Below, in pieces: positions 20,020-29,045 of a stretch of DNA of 64,000 nt (position 1 is its first letter; each line of letters begins with the position of its first letter). A program made the translations under genes and the position numbers. Below the pieces are notes generated by a model. That model had not been told where the DNA came from and did no database searches. It saw only the letters and a program-made list of their open reading frames with translations. Source of the DNA: Prorocentrum cordatum (Eukaryota; Sar; Dinophyceae; Prorocentrales; Prorocentraceae); NCBI GenBank assembly GCA_963575745.1, contig CAUYUJ010015833.1, forward strand, positions 174,228-238,227. The letters run 5' to 3'.

Positions 20020-20434
20020 TCGCCCTGCTCCGTCTCATCCTCCTCCTCCTTCCTCTTTCTTCTTCATGTGATTCGTGTCCTCTTTCTTCTCTTGCTCCTT
20101 CTCTTGCTCCTTCTCCTCACTTTGCTCCTCTCCATCATCATCGCCCCTCTTCTTCCTCTGCATTTTCCCCCCCCCCTGCTCGCCATCTCTCTCTTCCTCC
20201 TCGCCCTCCTTCTCCTCCGTTTGTTTTTTTTTCTCCTCCTCCTTCTCTTCCTTGGCCGCCTCTAATTCCTCCCCCCCCTCACTCCTTCTTCTCCTCCACG
20301 CCCTCCGTCATGAAACCGCGCCCTCGCGCGCGCGGAATGCGCGATTGCTGCGCCCGCATCCCATTCACGCGCATGGAGAAAGTTCTACGAGTTCCCGGCG
20401 GTAACCAAGGTTGCGGTTTACCGCCGGCCCCCAG
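20020..20434 (+). repeat. CT tract plus plus-sense hairpin end
   Basis: A CT-rich tract (20020-20290) is followed by the gcgcgcgcggaatgcg palindromic block, ttctacgag, and the hairpin ccggcggtaa...tttaccgccgg, ending CCCCCAG at 20434. The order mirrors 14659-15080 exactly, so this is the 3' terminus of an element in plus sense. Confidence 0.75.
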
Positions 20435-20861
20435 TTCTCAGAGCTCTTGGCGTAAAATTTCGATCAAGGCATTTGGAGCAACGGAAGTCGTACAAAACTC
20501 AAATTATAGATGTTGCGAGTTTTCTGACTGAAATTTGGAAGCGCCATTCACTCTGGGTGCTCATATGCTTTTTCATGGCCAGAACGGACAACTAGCTCCA
20601 CCCCGTGCACGACAGAACTCTGGTATTTTTCCGATGGAGTTTGATACCACTCCCGCTCGCCATCTTGACCTCACTTCCACATCATAAGTATTACGATCGA
20701 AAAGCATCCGAGCGGGTCCGGAATCATTTTGACAAGTGATTGGGGGGCTAGTCGGCAGAAACATCTCGGCGGAAGTTGCATGATCTTGCTGTTTAAATTC
20801 GATTGCTCGAAGCGTCAGAGTCGCGAGAACTCTAGTACGGGGAGCCAGCGGTAAGCCGTCA
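20435..20861. repeat. Remnants next to the LINE, with the split hairpin's left half
   Basis: Mostly unique sequence. From 20837 the left arm and loop of a hairpin (gagccagcggtaagccgtc) run up to the LINE insertion point. Confidence 0.6.
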
Positions 20862-20870
20862 ACCTTGGTT
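20862..20870. repeat. LINE target-site duplication, left copy
   Basis: ACCTTGGTT, identical to 26737-26745. In intact relatives (14659 onward) the hairpin reads caaccttggttaccgcc without interruption, which confirms the duplication. Confidence 0.85.
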
Positions 20871-20937
20871 TTTTGCGTATTGCGTGCCGCCACAGCAGGG
20901 TCGGGTCACCGCCCAGGCGATAGCCACACAAGGAGGC

Positions 20938-21720
20938 CTAGTATCCTGCCAAACGCAGGCATTCCTCCACTCCCAAAAGGAGTTGTCGGGCAGACTCTAA
21001 CTCAGCTGCAGTGATAGTGCTCGAGGGGGGAAGGAGGAAAGAGGATGAAGCCACGTTGGGCCCCCACACGCCACTCGGGAGAGTGACAGGATAGTCAGCA
21101 ACAGAAGAGGAGCACAAATGGAAATCAGTCTGCCAGCCACAGCCTACGCCCAGATAGGATCTTCCACCATCGAAGCTTCCCCGAATAGCGTCCATCAGAA
21201 TAGCGTTAGCTTTAACATGGGATAGGAAATCATGCCTAAAACGTGTTCTACAAATTCCCTGTCGAGCTGCGTGTGTTAACTCATCCGCAGCAGCATTGTC
21301 CTCCCTGTACACCCACTTGAAGATATGTCTCCCAAGAGAGGCCGCCTGCACACCACATCTCTTAGCTAGAGTGTCTAAAGTATTCTGAATACCGCCCACA
21401 ATCTTGTCATAATGCACATTAGCAGTAAAATGCAAGCCTTGGATCCACCGCACAACACATTGAGAGTCTCCCTTCAGTTCACTGGCAAGCCTTCCCGCCT
21501 GGAACTCCCACTCCGTGTAATCCTCCAATATCTTAGCATACCGTTTGGACAACACCTCCTCCTTCTTCCTGCTGAGCTCCTCCGAAAGTACCTCCTCCTC
21601 CCTCTCCTCCATAGGCTTCCAAGGAATAGGATCTTTAAGAACCAGGAAATCAGAAACACCAGGAACCTGGAGAAGCGTAAAACTTCGCGAGCAAACTTGA
21701 CCCAGGCCTCCTCCGTCCAT
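20938..21720 (-). CDS. LINE RNase H domain with swapped halves
   Basis: The frame is 260 codons; its first 20 or so overlap the RT frame and are probably not used. A charged helical region (residues 35-75) leads into GDSQCVVRWIQG (Asp85) and FKWVYREDNAAADELTHAA (Asp146), which form the second half of a plant/retroelement-type RNase H. After a linker comes GSFDGGRSYLGVGCGW (Asp184) and ITAAELESARQLLLGVEE (Glu240), the normal first half. All four acidic catalytic positions are therefore present, but the order is permuted. The protein ends RLAGY, TAG. RNase H degrades the RNA strand of the cDNA hybrid during transposition. Confidence 0.75.
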   Translation of the reverse strand: MDGGGLGQVCSRSFTLLQVPGVSDFLVLKDPIPWKPMEEREEEVLSEELSRKKEEVLSKRYAKILEDYTEWEFQAGRLASELKGDSQCVVRWIQGLHFTANVHYDKIVGGIQNTLDTLAKRCGVQAASLGRHIFKWVYREDNAAADELTHAARQGICRTRFRHDFLSHVKANAILMDAIRGSFDGGRSYLGVGCGWQTDFHLCSSSVADYPVTLPSGVWGPNVASSSFLLPPSSTITAAELESARQLLLGVEECLRLAGY

Positions 21721-23969
21721 TCCAGAACATGGTACCAGTATTTCCCTCCCACGAGCTCAAAAGGTGTTCTCCACGGGCGCGTGCCGATAGGAACTCGGCC
21801 AGTCCTCGCACGAGTCCCAGCACGTCCAGCCTGGCTTCCTAGAGATAATACCAGATCATCCCGCCTGGATCCCCACTCCCCTCCACCATGCAACATGGAC
21901 AGTCGTGCCTGCAGGTAGCCATTGACAGCAGTGCCAGTGTCCACCACCGTAGGCTGATTGGAATAACGGGTTGGGTCCTCGAACCTGTCTCTGAGCCTCG
22001 CCGCATTCTGTGAAAGTTGGGTCCTCTGACGTTTGGCCTCACTCATGCACATCGTCTTTCTTTTCCGTCGGTTCATGGGCTCGCAGGGCGTCGTATTATC
22101 AGCAGAAGCACCAGGAGCACACAAAGGAGACGGCACCAACTGCGAGCCCCCCACCACAGATACCTCCTCCACGCCTCCACCGTCTCTGCCAAAACAAGAC
22201 AATGCAATATCCTTCGCCCATCTCCACTGCCGATACAAGAAGACTTGTGCGAGTGGAGGTCTGCCAGCTTCACATAAAGCTCGCCTCCCTCTTCTGCACA
22301 TGCGCGACATGAATGCAGCCCACCCCTCCTCCTCCCTCTTTGCTCTCCACGTCATCCTGCTCAACATCTTCCCCTCCTCCTCACGTATAAATGCAATCGT
22401 AGAACTGTCAACCGCGGCTCCTTCCAAGCCGAAAAGAAACTTAGATCTCACTCTCGATTCATATCGCCTAAATTTAGTCTTCCAAGCAATTCTCCTGGAG
22501 GTGTAAAACGCACGATCATTCCAGAAAGCACGAACAGCTTTTCCCATACGATATCGCACATCATCATGATCCTTGAAATTCCTCGCAATCATAGTCCCGA
22601 GCACAATCATCTCATCCACCTGCGGAATGGTAATACTCCCAGGGAGAGACACATTGGGCCCCCTGGACATACCTGGCGGGAACAACGCCACCATGAGAGG
22701 CTCCGTCACACCGGTGGTAGTTCCCACATCCATGAACTCAAGACTGCTCTGCTTCCAACGAAAGCAATGATCGTGGAGAGCCCACGTCAACTGTAAAAAC
22801 ATATTAGCCAGTGTGGGGCGATCAGGAGCCGCAAGAAGCACGTTGTCCGCCCATATGAAGTGACTCACAACAATACCTCCCGCCTCACCAGAGAGTTCAA
22901 CACCGACAGCATCTCTCGCCCAAGCAGAAGTAATATCACAAAACATGACCAATGATTGAGCAGTCCACAGGTCAGGTCCTTCCTTGGAACCTGTCTTCAC
23001 ACACGTTGTCCAAGGGAGCGTATCAGTGCAGACACCCTCAAATTGAAAGACCGCCTCATTACCGACAGAGTTCTCAATAAGACCATACCGAAGCTCCACA
23101 TCAACACACAAACGCTCAAGCGTAGAAGAAGCAACTTGGACAGTGAGCGAATCAAATGCAGTGGCAACGTCCAAGGAAGCAAAAACAAGATTCTCCTCCT
23201 TCCCCCACAACCTGGCATGTCTACACATCGCCTTCAATCCCGACGTCACCTCATATGTCTGGAGACCTTGCTGGAAACCATACAAGCACAGAGACGGAGC
23301 AACAATAGGAGCAATAGACACCAAGTGCAAATTGAGTAGAATACACAAGCAGCCCATATACCATGTGTTAACGACAGAATTCACAGCAAGAGTACGGCTG
23401 TCATCAAACCTCTTTTCCCTTCCGTTCTTCAACATAATAGATGCACGAATGAACTTCCAAGACTCAGGTGCCTCTGCCATTCGCCAGAAGCGTCGCTGGA
23501 AGCAGTCTAGCACCACACGGAGGGCTTCCCAGGACAAAGAACGTAGCACGCGCGCACTGATACCGCCAGCACCTACAGCCTTGCCTTCACGAAGCCTAGA
23601 ACGAGCACGACAGAGAACATGCATGGTAATAGGAGAAGAAGTGTGAGTGCTGCACGCACGTGCCTCATCAGCTTGAACCCGAAGCTGCTCCAGAGTCGCC
23701 AACTTCATAGCAAGACGTTCCGACTTAGAGTACTTAGCCCTGACCACCCTCGTCATATCCTCCTTCCACTTACTGCGGTCTTCACACCATGCCCCGTCGA
23801 TCATCATAGAGTTAGTAACAGTCTTAGTCTTGACCCCATCCCGATAACGATAAAGAAGTAGACGTTTCTTGAACTGCCTTGGAACACGATTCCAACGACG
23901 ACGACTATCCTTGAACGTGGCCTCATCGATCTGACCAGATTTCCAGAGTTTGTGAACCCTGTAGTGGGC
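21474..23969 (-). CDS. LINE reverse transcriptase
   Basis: The frame is open from just after the TAG at 23970-23972; the first ATG is at 23807. Numbered from that ATG: LREGKAVGAGGISARVL (72-88) is the RT fingers motif; LYGFQQGLQTYEV (175-187) motif 2; FASLDVATAFDS (209-220) motif A with Asp213; KTGSKEGPDLWTAQSLV motif B; SHFIWADNVLLAA (315-327) motif C with Asp321-Asn322 in place of Asp-Asp; and FRWKQSSLEFM the motif D region. A C-terminal RPPLAQVFLYRQWRWAKDIA stretch resembles the thumb/linker of these LINEs. The enzyme copies element RNA at nicked chromosomal DNA. Residues after about 705 are out of frame with RNase H. Confidence 0.9.
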   Translation of the reverse strand, partial: AHYRVHKLWKSGQIDEATFKDSRRRWNRVPRQFKKRLLLYRYRDGVKTKTVTNSMMIDGAWCEDRSKWKEDMTRVVRAKYSKSERLAMKLATLEQLRVQADEARACSTHTSSPITMHVLCRARSRLREGKAVGAGGISARVLRSLSWEALRVVLDCFQRRFWRMAEAPESWKFIRASIMLKNGREKRFDDSRTLAVNSVVNTWYMGCLCILLNLHLVSIAPIVAPSLCLYGFQQGLQTYEVTSGLKAMCRHARLWGKEENLVFASLDVATAFDSLTVQVASSTLERLCVDVELRYGLIENSVGNEAVFQFEGVCTDTLPWTTCVKTGSKEGPDLWTAQSLVMFCDITSAWARDAVGVELSGEAGGIVVSHFIWADNVLLAAPDRPTLANMFLQLTWALHDHCFRWKQSSLEFMDVGTTTGVTEPLMVALFPPGMSRGPNVSLPGSITIPQVDEMIVLGTMIARNFKDHDDVRYRMGKAVRAFWNDRAFYTSRRIAWKTKFRRYESRVRSKFLFGLEGAAVDSSTIAFIREEEGKMLSRMTWRAKREEEGWAAFMSRMCRRGRRALCEAGRPPLAQVFLYRQWRWAKDIALSCFGRDGGGVEEVSVVGGSQLVPSPLCAPGASADNTTPCEPMNRRKRKTMCMSEAKRQRTQLSQNAARLRDRFEDPTRYSNQPTVVDTGTAVNGYLQARLSMLHGGGEWGSRRDDLVLSLGSQAGRAGTRARTGRVPIGTRPWRTPFELVGGKYWYHVLEWTEEAWVKFAREVLRFSRFLVFLISWFLKILFLGSLWRRGRRRYFRRSSAGRRRRCCPNGMLRYWRITRSGSSRREGLPVN

Positions 23970-25136
23970 CTATTTCACCCGAGCTTCCTCCTGGGTCAAC
24001 TTCGGGACGAGTGAAGCCGATTTAAAGCCATAACAGCGTTTATCGGCAACAGCCCCCTCCTTCAATCGTGATTCCAGGTCGGCTAGAGAAAAAGATCTCC
24101 ACCTAGTATGCCAAATCACCCTTCCCTCAGACTCCTCCGTGCAGTACTGATCTTTGCGTTTGTTATGTTGGCCGCTCCCCCCTCCAGATTTCCACCCAGC
24201 AACCTGTGTTACAGCCATATCGAACTCTCTGCACTGTTTCACCTCCTTACCCTCCTGCACAAACCACGAAGCGAACGATCGACTGCCAGTGGCCTTCGCC
24301 CTACCAGAGGACTTTCCCTGCAGCAAACAAGGGAGATCAAAACAGATCATCTTGTGGTCACTCCATTCCGTGTCCCGAGAGCCAGGAGGATGCGCATACA
24401 TAACGCGCAACTTCGAACACATAACATGAGTCTCCCAAGTCACAGGGCACGCAACATAATCAATGACGTGTTTTGTCCTAGCACCTCCACCACACCAGGT
24501 AAACCCACGATCAATGAATGTGTTGATCAGCTTCAGACGTAGCTGGGCCATACAGACACACCAGGCACGCGCACATGCACCCTGCAACGCCTTCCTGCCA
24601 AAGCCCTCCTCCCCCCTCACAGTACGCACATTCACACCACCACCAGAGATACGAAGTCGATCGATCTCAACATGAGGCTGCACTTCAACATTGGCGTCGG
24701 CACAAACAACAACGTCACGGATACTATACTTTCGACGCATGCGCACCACAGCACTCGATAATTCAAGAAGAACGTTCTGGTACAGATGGAACGTGGCCTG
24801 GTACCCCTCAGACGTTGTCCCAAAGAAGCCTTGCTGAGGAAGATACACGCTAGCATAGATAAATGCGCCCACTTCTGGCCCACGGAAGGCACAGACCGCA
24901 AATCTTCTACCGGCAGCGCGCCCCAAGAAACAGGAGTTGAGAGTAGACGAGAATAGTACACCTGCTTGGCCCTCAATCGAGCCACTGTCAAGCTTCACAT
25001 CAGCCGAGCAGCGATAGTGGAAACCAGCCTCATTCAACGTATCTCGTCTGAGGAACTGGCACTCCTGGAGCCCGACGAGTTGCACTCCAAGCTCACGCAA
25101 GTAAGGAAGAGCAGATAGAGCAGTAGCATCACTCAT
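23970..25136 (-). CDS. LINE APE-type endonuclease
   Basis: The ORF has 388 residues from the ATG at 25134-25136, but the frame is open back to the TGA at 25182-25184. The upstream codons supply RNVRIM, where Asn is the first metal-site residue, so translation from this ATG would lose it. Motifs are LVGLQECQ (Glu25), ASVYLP (95-100), VVVCADANVE (Asp147, Asn149), RGFTW (210-214), VIDYVA (224-229) and WSDHKMICFD (Asp260-His261), which is the full exonuclease-endonuclease-phosphatase signature. It nicks target DNA to prime reverse transcription. The C-terminal 100 residues are a basic linker that ends at the TAG. The same frame continues AHYRVHKLWKSGQID into the RT. Confidence 0.9.
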   Translation of the reverse strand: MSDATALSALPYLRELGVQLVGLQECQFLRRDTLNEAGFHYRCSADVKLDSGSIEGQAGVLFSSTLNSCFLGRAAGRRFAVCAFRGPEVGAFIYASVYLPQQGFFGTTSEGYQATFHLYQNVLLELSSAVVRMRRKYSIRDVVVCADANVEVQPHVEIDRLRISGGGVNVRTVRGEEGFGRKALQGACARAWCVCMAQLRLKLINTFIDRGFTWCGGGARTKHVIDYVACPVTWETHVMCSKLRVMYAHPPGSRDTEWSDHKMICFDLPCLLQGKSSGRAKATGSRSFASWFVQEGKEVKQCREFDMAVTQVAGWKSGGGSGQHNKRKDQYCTEESEGRVIWHTRWRSFSLADLESRLKEGAVADKRCYGFKSASLVPKLTQEEARVK

Positions 25137-25181
25137 AATTCTGACGTTCCGACTGGCCGCCCTCAGCGGGCGAGTACGTCG

Positions 25182-26339
25182 TCACACAGAGTCACCATTC
25201 AGCAGCGTCTGCCAGGGCCCAGGAAGGATCTTGTCATCGAACTCAATCACCGATTCTGGCCTCAGAGCCCAACCATGCCTGGGGTCCCAAGTACCCAAAC
25301 AGATCTGCCCACCGGTTTCAGGATAGCCCCAAGCCCAAGACATCACAGGAGACCCATACTGAATACGTACACGATTGTTTTTCAGCGGGTTCCTCACACG
25401 AAAGTATGTAGCTGCAAGCTTACTGCCAGCACTCACCTGTCCCTCACGCCAAGGCTCACACTGCACACGAATGCCGATGTACGACTGGGTAGCTGCAAGA
25501 AGAGAATCATCTTTCCAAAGAGAACCCGTGCGCGAGGAGATAGCCTTCCAGAACTCCTCCCTGACCTTCCAGACAGCATCCTTACTCGTGCCGTGTACGA
25601 AGAAGATACGCAGCCTAAAGACACCGAACGGCTTGCCCAGGCACTCTCTCTTAATGGCCCCACGATCAAAGATCTTCGCATTTACCTCAAACTGCGAGCC
25701 AACTTCATCCAAGAGAATCTGGATAACTCTGGTGGCCCTGGCCTCAGACATGATGTTATTCGCACGCGCCTGGACATCTCGAGGGTCTCCCGAAGTCCAG
25801 CCCGAGAGCGTCAAGTATCCAGGGACAAATGGGGTTGTGTTCCTAGGGCCTGCATTGCCTCCAAGACTCACCCGAGTAGATACAGAGGCAGCCTCACTGG
25901 CCGCACCATCATTCCCTACCGTCGCTAACTGCTTCTGAACCTGAGCATTCACCGCCTCCTGCTGCTGCTGCTGCTGTCTCACCACCTCCCTAAGTTGTTC
26001 AAGGTCCGACTTCAAGGGTGCAACCTCCTGCTGGATCTCCTTCCTCACCTCATCCTTATGTTCCGTCAGAGTACATTTGAGCATATCTGCCAAATTCTGG
26101 AACTCATTACGCAATAGACCAATAGTGACAGGTTCTTTGTCATCTGAAGCGCCCTTACCACCCATCCCAGCACGAGCCATCTTGGAAGACCTGGAAGCAT
26201 CCCCCACCTCGTCCCTCTCACTGATCTGCTTCATAGAGACATCAGCACAAGCGGCGGCAGCAGATGCAAAGGAATGAGCAGGGCCACGATGCATCACAAG
26301 TTGTGGTGGATGGCCAGCAGAAGAAGGGTCTGTCGACAT
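25182..26339 (-). CDS. LINE ORF1 protein
   Basis: The first in-frame ATG is at 26339. The frame is open about 50 codons further upstream, with an acidic stretch (SEDDWDFEGWGDIPEHTTQD) but no ATG, so the start is uncertain. In order there is a low-complexity N-terminus, a coiled coil of about 65 residues (GLLRNEF...LEQLREVVRQQQQQQEAV) containing a Gln run, a Thr/Ser linker, and a globular domain starting FVPGYLTLSGW with later FRLRIFFVHGTSKDAVW. This plan (coiled coil plus RNA-binding domain) is typical of LINE ORF1 chaperones that coat element RNA. It ends GDSV at a TGA shared with the endonuclease frame. Confidence 0.75.
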   Translation of the reverse strand: MSTDPSSAGHPPQLVMHRGPAHSFASAAAACADVSMKQISERDEVGDASRSSKMARAGMGGKGASDDKEPVTIGLLRNEFQNLADMLKCTLTEHKDEVRKEIQQEVAPLKSDLEQLREVVRQQQQQQEAVNAQVQKQLATVGNDGAASEAASVSTRVSLGGNAGPRNTTPFVPGYLTLSGWTSGDPRDVQARANNIMSEARATRVIQILLDEVGSQFEVNAKIFDRGAIKRECLGKPFGVFRLRIFFVHGTSKDAVWKVREEFWKAISSRTGSLWKDDSLLAATQSYIGIRVQCEPWREGQVSAGSKLAATYFRVRNPLKNNRVRIQYGSPVMSWAWGYPETGGQICLGTWDPRHGWALRPESVIEFDDKILPGPWQTLLNGDSV

Positions 26340-26736
26340 CGAATATACGATACGTCCTGCTTTCGAAGCCTCCAACGCCGAGAAAAGAGCACGTTCGTCC
26401 TGTGTCGTATGTTCGGGGATATCGCCCCAGCCTTCAAAGTCCCAGTCGTCTTCTGAGATAACAGCCGCGATTACAAATCAACAAAACAACAAAGCAGCCC
26501 CAAGAGAAAAACTGGAATACAGTGCGCCAGCTAGCCACAAGATATCTGTAATAGGCCTGCCAACAATTCACCAAGCAGAGAAGACGCCAGCCGCCAGGCG
26601 CCAGCAGCCGCCGCTATCGCGAGGGCGCCGAGGCCCGAGAGGAGAGAGATGGACGGGCGCGGCCGAGGGCGGGCGGGGCGCGGCGGGGGGGGGCCACCAA
26701 GGAGTCCCCAGCGGGGCCCAAGGCCCCCGCAAGGAG
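26340..26736 (-). other. LINE 5' leader
   Basis: The leader of about 400 bp runs from an A/C-rich part next to ORF1 to a very G/C-rich part (26640-26736, with a run of nine G at 26683-26691). It is bounded on the right by the target duplication. LINE promoters are usually internal here, but no motif could be recognised. Confidence 0.6.
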
Positions 26737-26745
26737 ACCTTGGTT
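26737..26745. repeat. LINE target-site duplication, right copy
   Basis: ACCTTGGTT, followed at once by accgccggg, the right arm of the interrupted hairpin. Confidence 0.85.
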
Positions 26746-27180
26746 ACCGCCGGGAACTCGTAGAGCTCCCTCGATACAGACGAAGGGAATTCCAGCGCGG
26801 CAATCTCGCATTCCGCGCGCGCGAGGGCGCGAATTCACGGGGGATGTGGAGGAGAAGAAGGAGAGAGGAGGAGAAGATGTAGGAGGCTGAGGAAGTGGAG
26901 GAGGAGGAGGAAAAGGAGCAGGCGGAGAAGAAGAAGGGGGATAGAAAGAGGGGGATGACGAGCAGGAGGGGGAAGGGCGAAGAGGGACGACGGCGACGAC
27001 GAAGAGGAGGAAGATGAGGAGGAGGAGGAAGAGGGGGAGCAGGAAAAGAAGGAAGGGAAGGAGCAGATGGAGAAGGAAGAGGAGAAGGAGAAGGAGGAGC
27101 CGAAAGAGGACGAGGAGCAGGAGTATGGAAAAAAGATGTTGGTCCCAGCTCTGGTGACAGACCAATTTCAATCATATAGA
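26746..27180 (-). repeat. Rest of the introner-like element hit by the LINE
   Basis: It holds the right hairpin arm, ctcgtagagctccc, the GC-rich palindromic block (26811-26833) and a polypurine tract (26850-27125), in the same order as 14659-15080. The 177-bp units begin after it. Confidence 0.8.
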
Positions 27181-27446
27181 TACATGACTAGCGCTGCCGA
27201 TGATGGTCCTCCGACTGCTGCCGAACAGCTCTAATATCATCTGCAGCTCGTAGTAAGAGTACGAATAGTTTGTTGGTTCCAACCCTGGAAGCAGACCGAA
27301 TTCGGGCATCCGGATACTCGAGACTAGCGCTTCTGGTGGTTTGCTTTCCATTGCTGTGCCAAACACCTCTGTAGCTTATCTGCAGCTGGAGCTATCTCAA
27401 GAAAGTCATCATAATCTCTTGTGGATGGGGGAGGGGGGGGGGAAGG

Positions 27447-27482
<36 letters not shown>

Positions 27483-28385
27483 GGTACGAATAGCTGTTCG
27501 AGCCCAGCTCTGGCAGCAGACCGAGTTCGGGCATCTAGACACTCGATACTAGCGCTAAGGCTGATTCATGTTCGATTGATGTGCCAAACCGAGATGTAGC
27601 TCATCTGCAGCTCGAGTTGCATCAAAAAACTCATCATCATCATCTGGAAACTTGTGAAGCACGAATCTTTTTCCGAATCCAGCTCTGGTAGGAGACCGAA
27701 ATTCAGGGCGTCTGGATACTTGAGATTCGCACTTCAGATCGTTTGCTTTCCATTGGAATGCCAAACAGCTCTCTAGCTTATCTAGTGCTTCTGGCGAATC
27801 CCCTGCGATTGCTGTGCCAAACAGCTCTGCAGCGCATCTGCAGCTCGAGCTGCATCAAGAAACTCATTATCATGCCAAAAAATAGCAGAGTACAAATAGT
27901 TGTTGGGACCGTGCTCTGGTAGCAGAGCGAGTTGAGGCATCTGCAGAATTCAGACTAGCACTTATGATGATGTTCTTTCAGCTGCGCCACACAGTTCTGT
28001 AGCGAATATGAAGCTCGAGTTAGAAGCTCAGCACAATCTTTTACAAATAGCAGAGTGCGACCAGTTGTTTGACACCCAGCTGCAAATATCGGACCGAGTT
28101 CGGCATCTAGATACTTGAGATTAGCGCAGTTAATGAGTATCTTCCTATTGCTGTGCCGGAAAGCTCTGCAGCTCATCTGCAGCTCGAGTTGCATCAAGAA
28201 ACGCATCATCATATCCAGGAAAATTTGCGGAACACGAATAGTTTTTTCGGACACAGCTCGAGAAGCAGACCAGGCTAACGCTCCAGATGATTCTAGATAG
28301 ATTGGGTGTCCTGCCTGCTCTGTACCTCTTCAACAGCTCGAGTTAAGTGCAGAAAACCGACAGCACCTGTCAAGATCGCACGGAA
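27181..28385. repeat. Diverged 177-bp unit array
   Basis: About seven units are marked by gaccgaattcggg or gaccgagttc near 27295, 27519, 27695 and 28091, with cagctcgag words between. Spacing is irregular because of insertions, including the long A run at 27447. Confidence 0.7.
27447..27481 (+). repeat. Run of 35 A
   Basis: A pure A run preceded by gaggggggggggaagg, inside a 177-bp unit. It could be the tail of a lost retrocopy or simple slippage. Confidence 0.95.
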
Positions 28386-28771
28386 CAGCCGATTCCGCTC
28401 ATGCTTTTTTAATAATAGTATGTACCGTATCGAGCCGAGATTAAGATGGCGAGCGGAAACCAGATAGAATATGGGGGTCAAAATACTAGAGCTCGAAGGA
28501 CCTTTCAAATTCCAAGCCCATCATCGTCGACAATCCGCACCACGTGACCGCGGTCGAGCCAGAGGAGCGAACCGACGCACGCGGCGCCAGGCGCACAGAG
28601 CCAGCAGGGACCTACAACCGCCCAAGCAAAAAAATCCGAAGTAGCGCTCGCTCGAAAAACCCAAAAGCCAGCGCGTCGCATCTCGAGCCACCACAGCACC
28701 ACCTCCATCTTAGCCTTTTCAGCAGCTCCGCTGCCCATGCCAGCGCCAACATCATTGCTCCGACGCGCGGC
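28386..28771. other. Element tail and unique sequence
   Basis: 28386-28505 matches the body seen in many elements (gatcgagctgagatcaag type, here cgagccgagattaagatgg). 28506-28771 is unique, C/A-rich, and holds no recognised gene. Confidence 0.45.
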
Positions 28772-28961
28772 AATTATTCACTGCGTGGAGCTCCCCATAT
28801 GCGCATCTACTCGCATGGACCTGTCCGCCGTGAATGTCTAGGCGCAAGAGCTTTCGAATATTAACGGGCTTCAGTTGTGACGGTGTGGACATCAATCTAA
28901 CTGCGAGTGAATTGGAGTGTGAATGAGCCTCAGTAGTACGAGCGCGTCTCTGTGCATGAGC

Positions 28962-29045
28962 CTGGGGCCTCCTGGGGCCTCCTGAAACCTACTGGGGCTT
29001 CCTGGGGTCTCCAGGAGCCTCTTGGGACCTCCTGGGACCTCCTAG
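28962..29045. repeat. Decamer array cctcctgggg
   Basis: Eight degenerate 10-bp units. A longer array of the same decamer lies at 29335-29595, and both recur in copy 2 at 32140-32220 and 32510-32770. Confidence 0.8.

Larger units (their letters stand above)
20871..26736 (-). mobile_element. LINE (non-LTR retrotransposon), about 5.87 kb
   Basis: This is a complete insertion with ORF1, APE-type endonuclease, reverse transcriptase and RNase H on the minus strand. It has a GC-rich 5' leader (26340-26736) and a 3' end of about 67 bp after the last stop, finishing in a short A run next to the 9-bp target duplication, as expected of target-primed reverse transcription. A TGA (25182-25184) lies between ORF1 and endonuclease and a TAG (23970-23972) between endonuclease and RT, both in one continuous frame. 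A frameshift near 21665-21690 separates RT from RNase H. It interrupts the hairpin of an introner-like element, so it is younger than that element. Confidence 0.9.

Noticed and set aside
21412-26461. Plus-strand frames opposite the LINE
   Set aside because: They are antisense shadows of the endonuclease, RT and ORF1 frames and have no coherent motifs.
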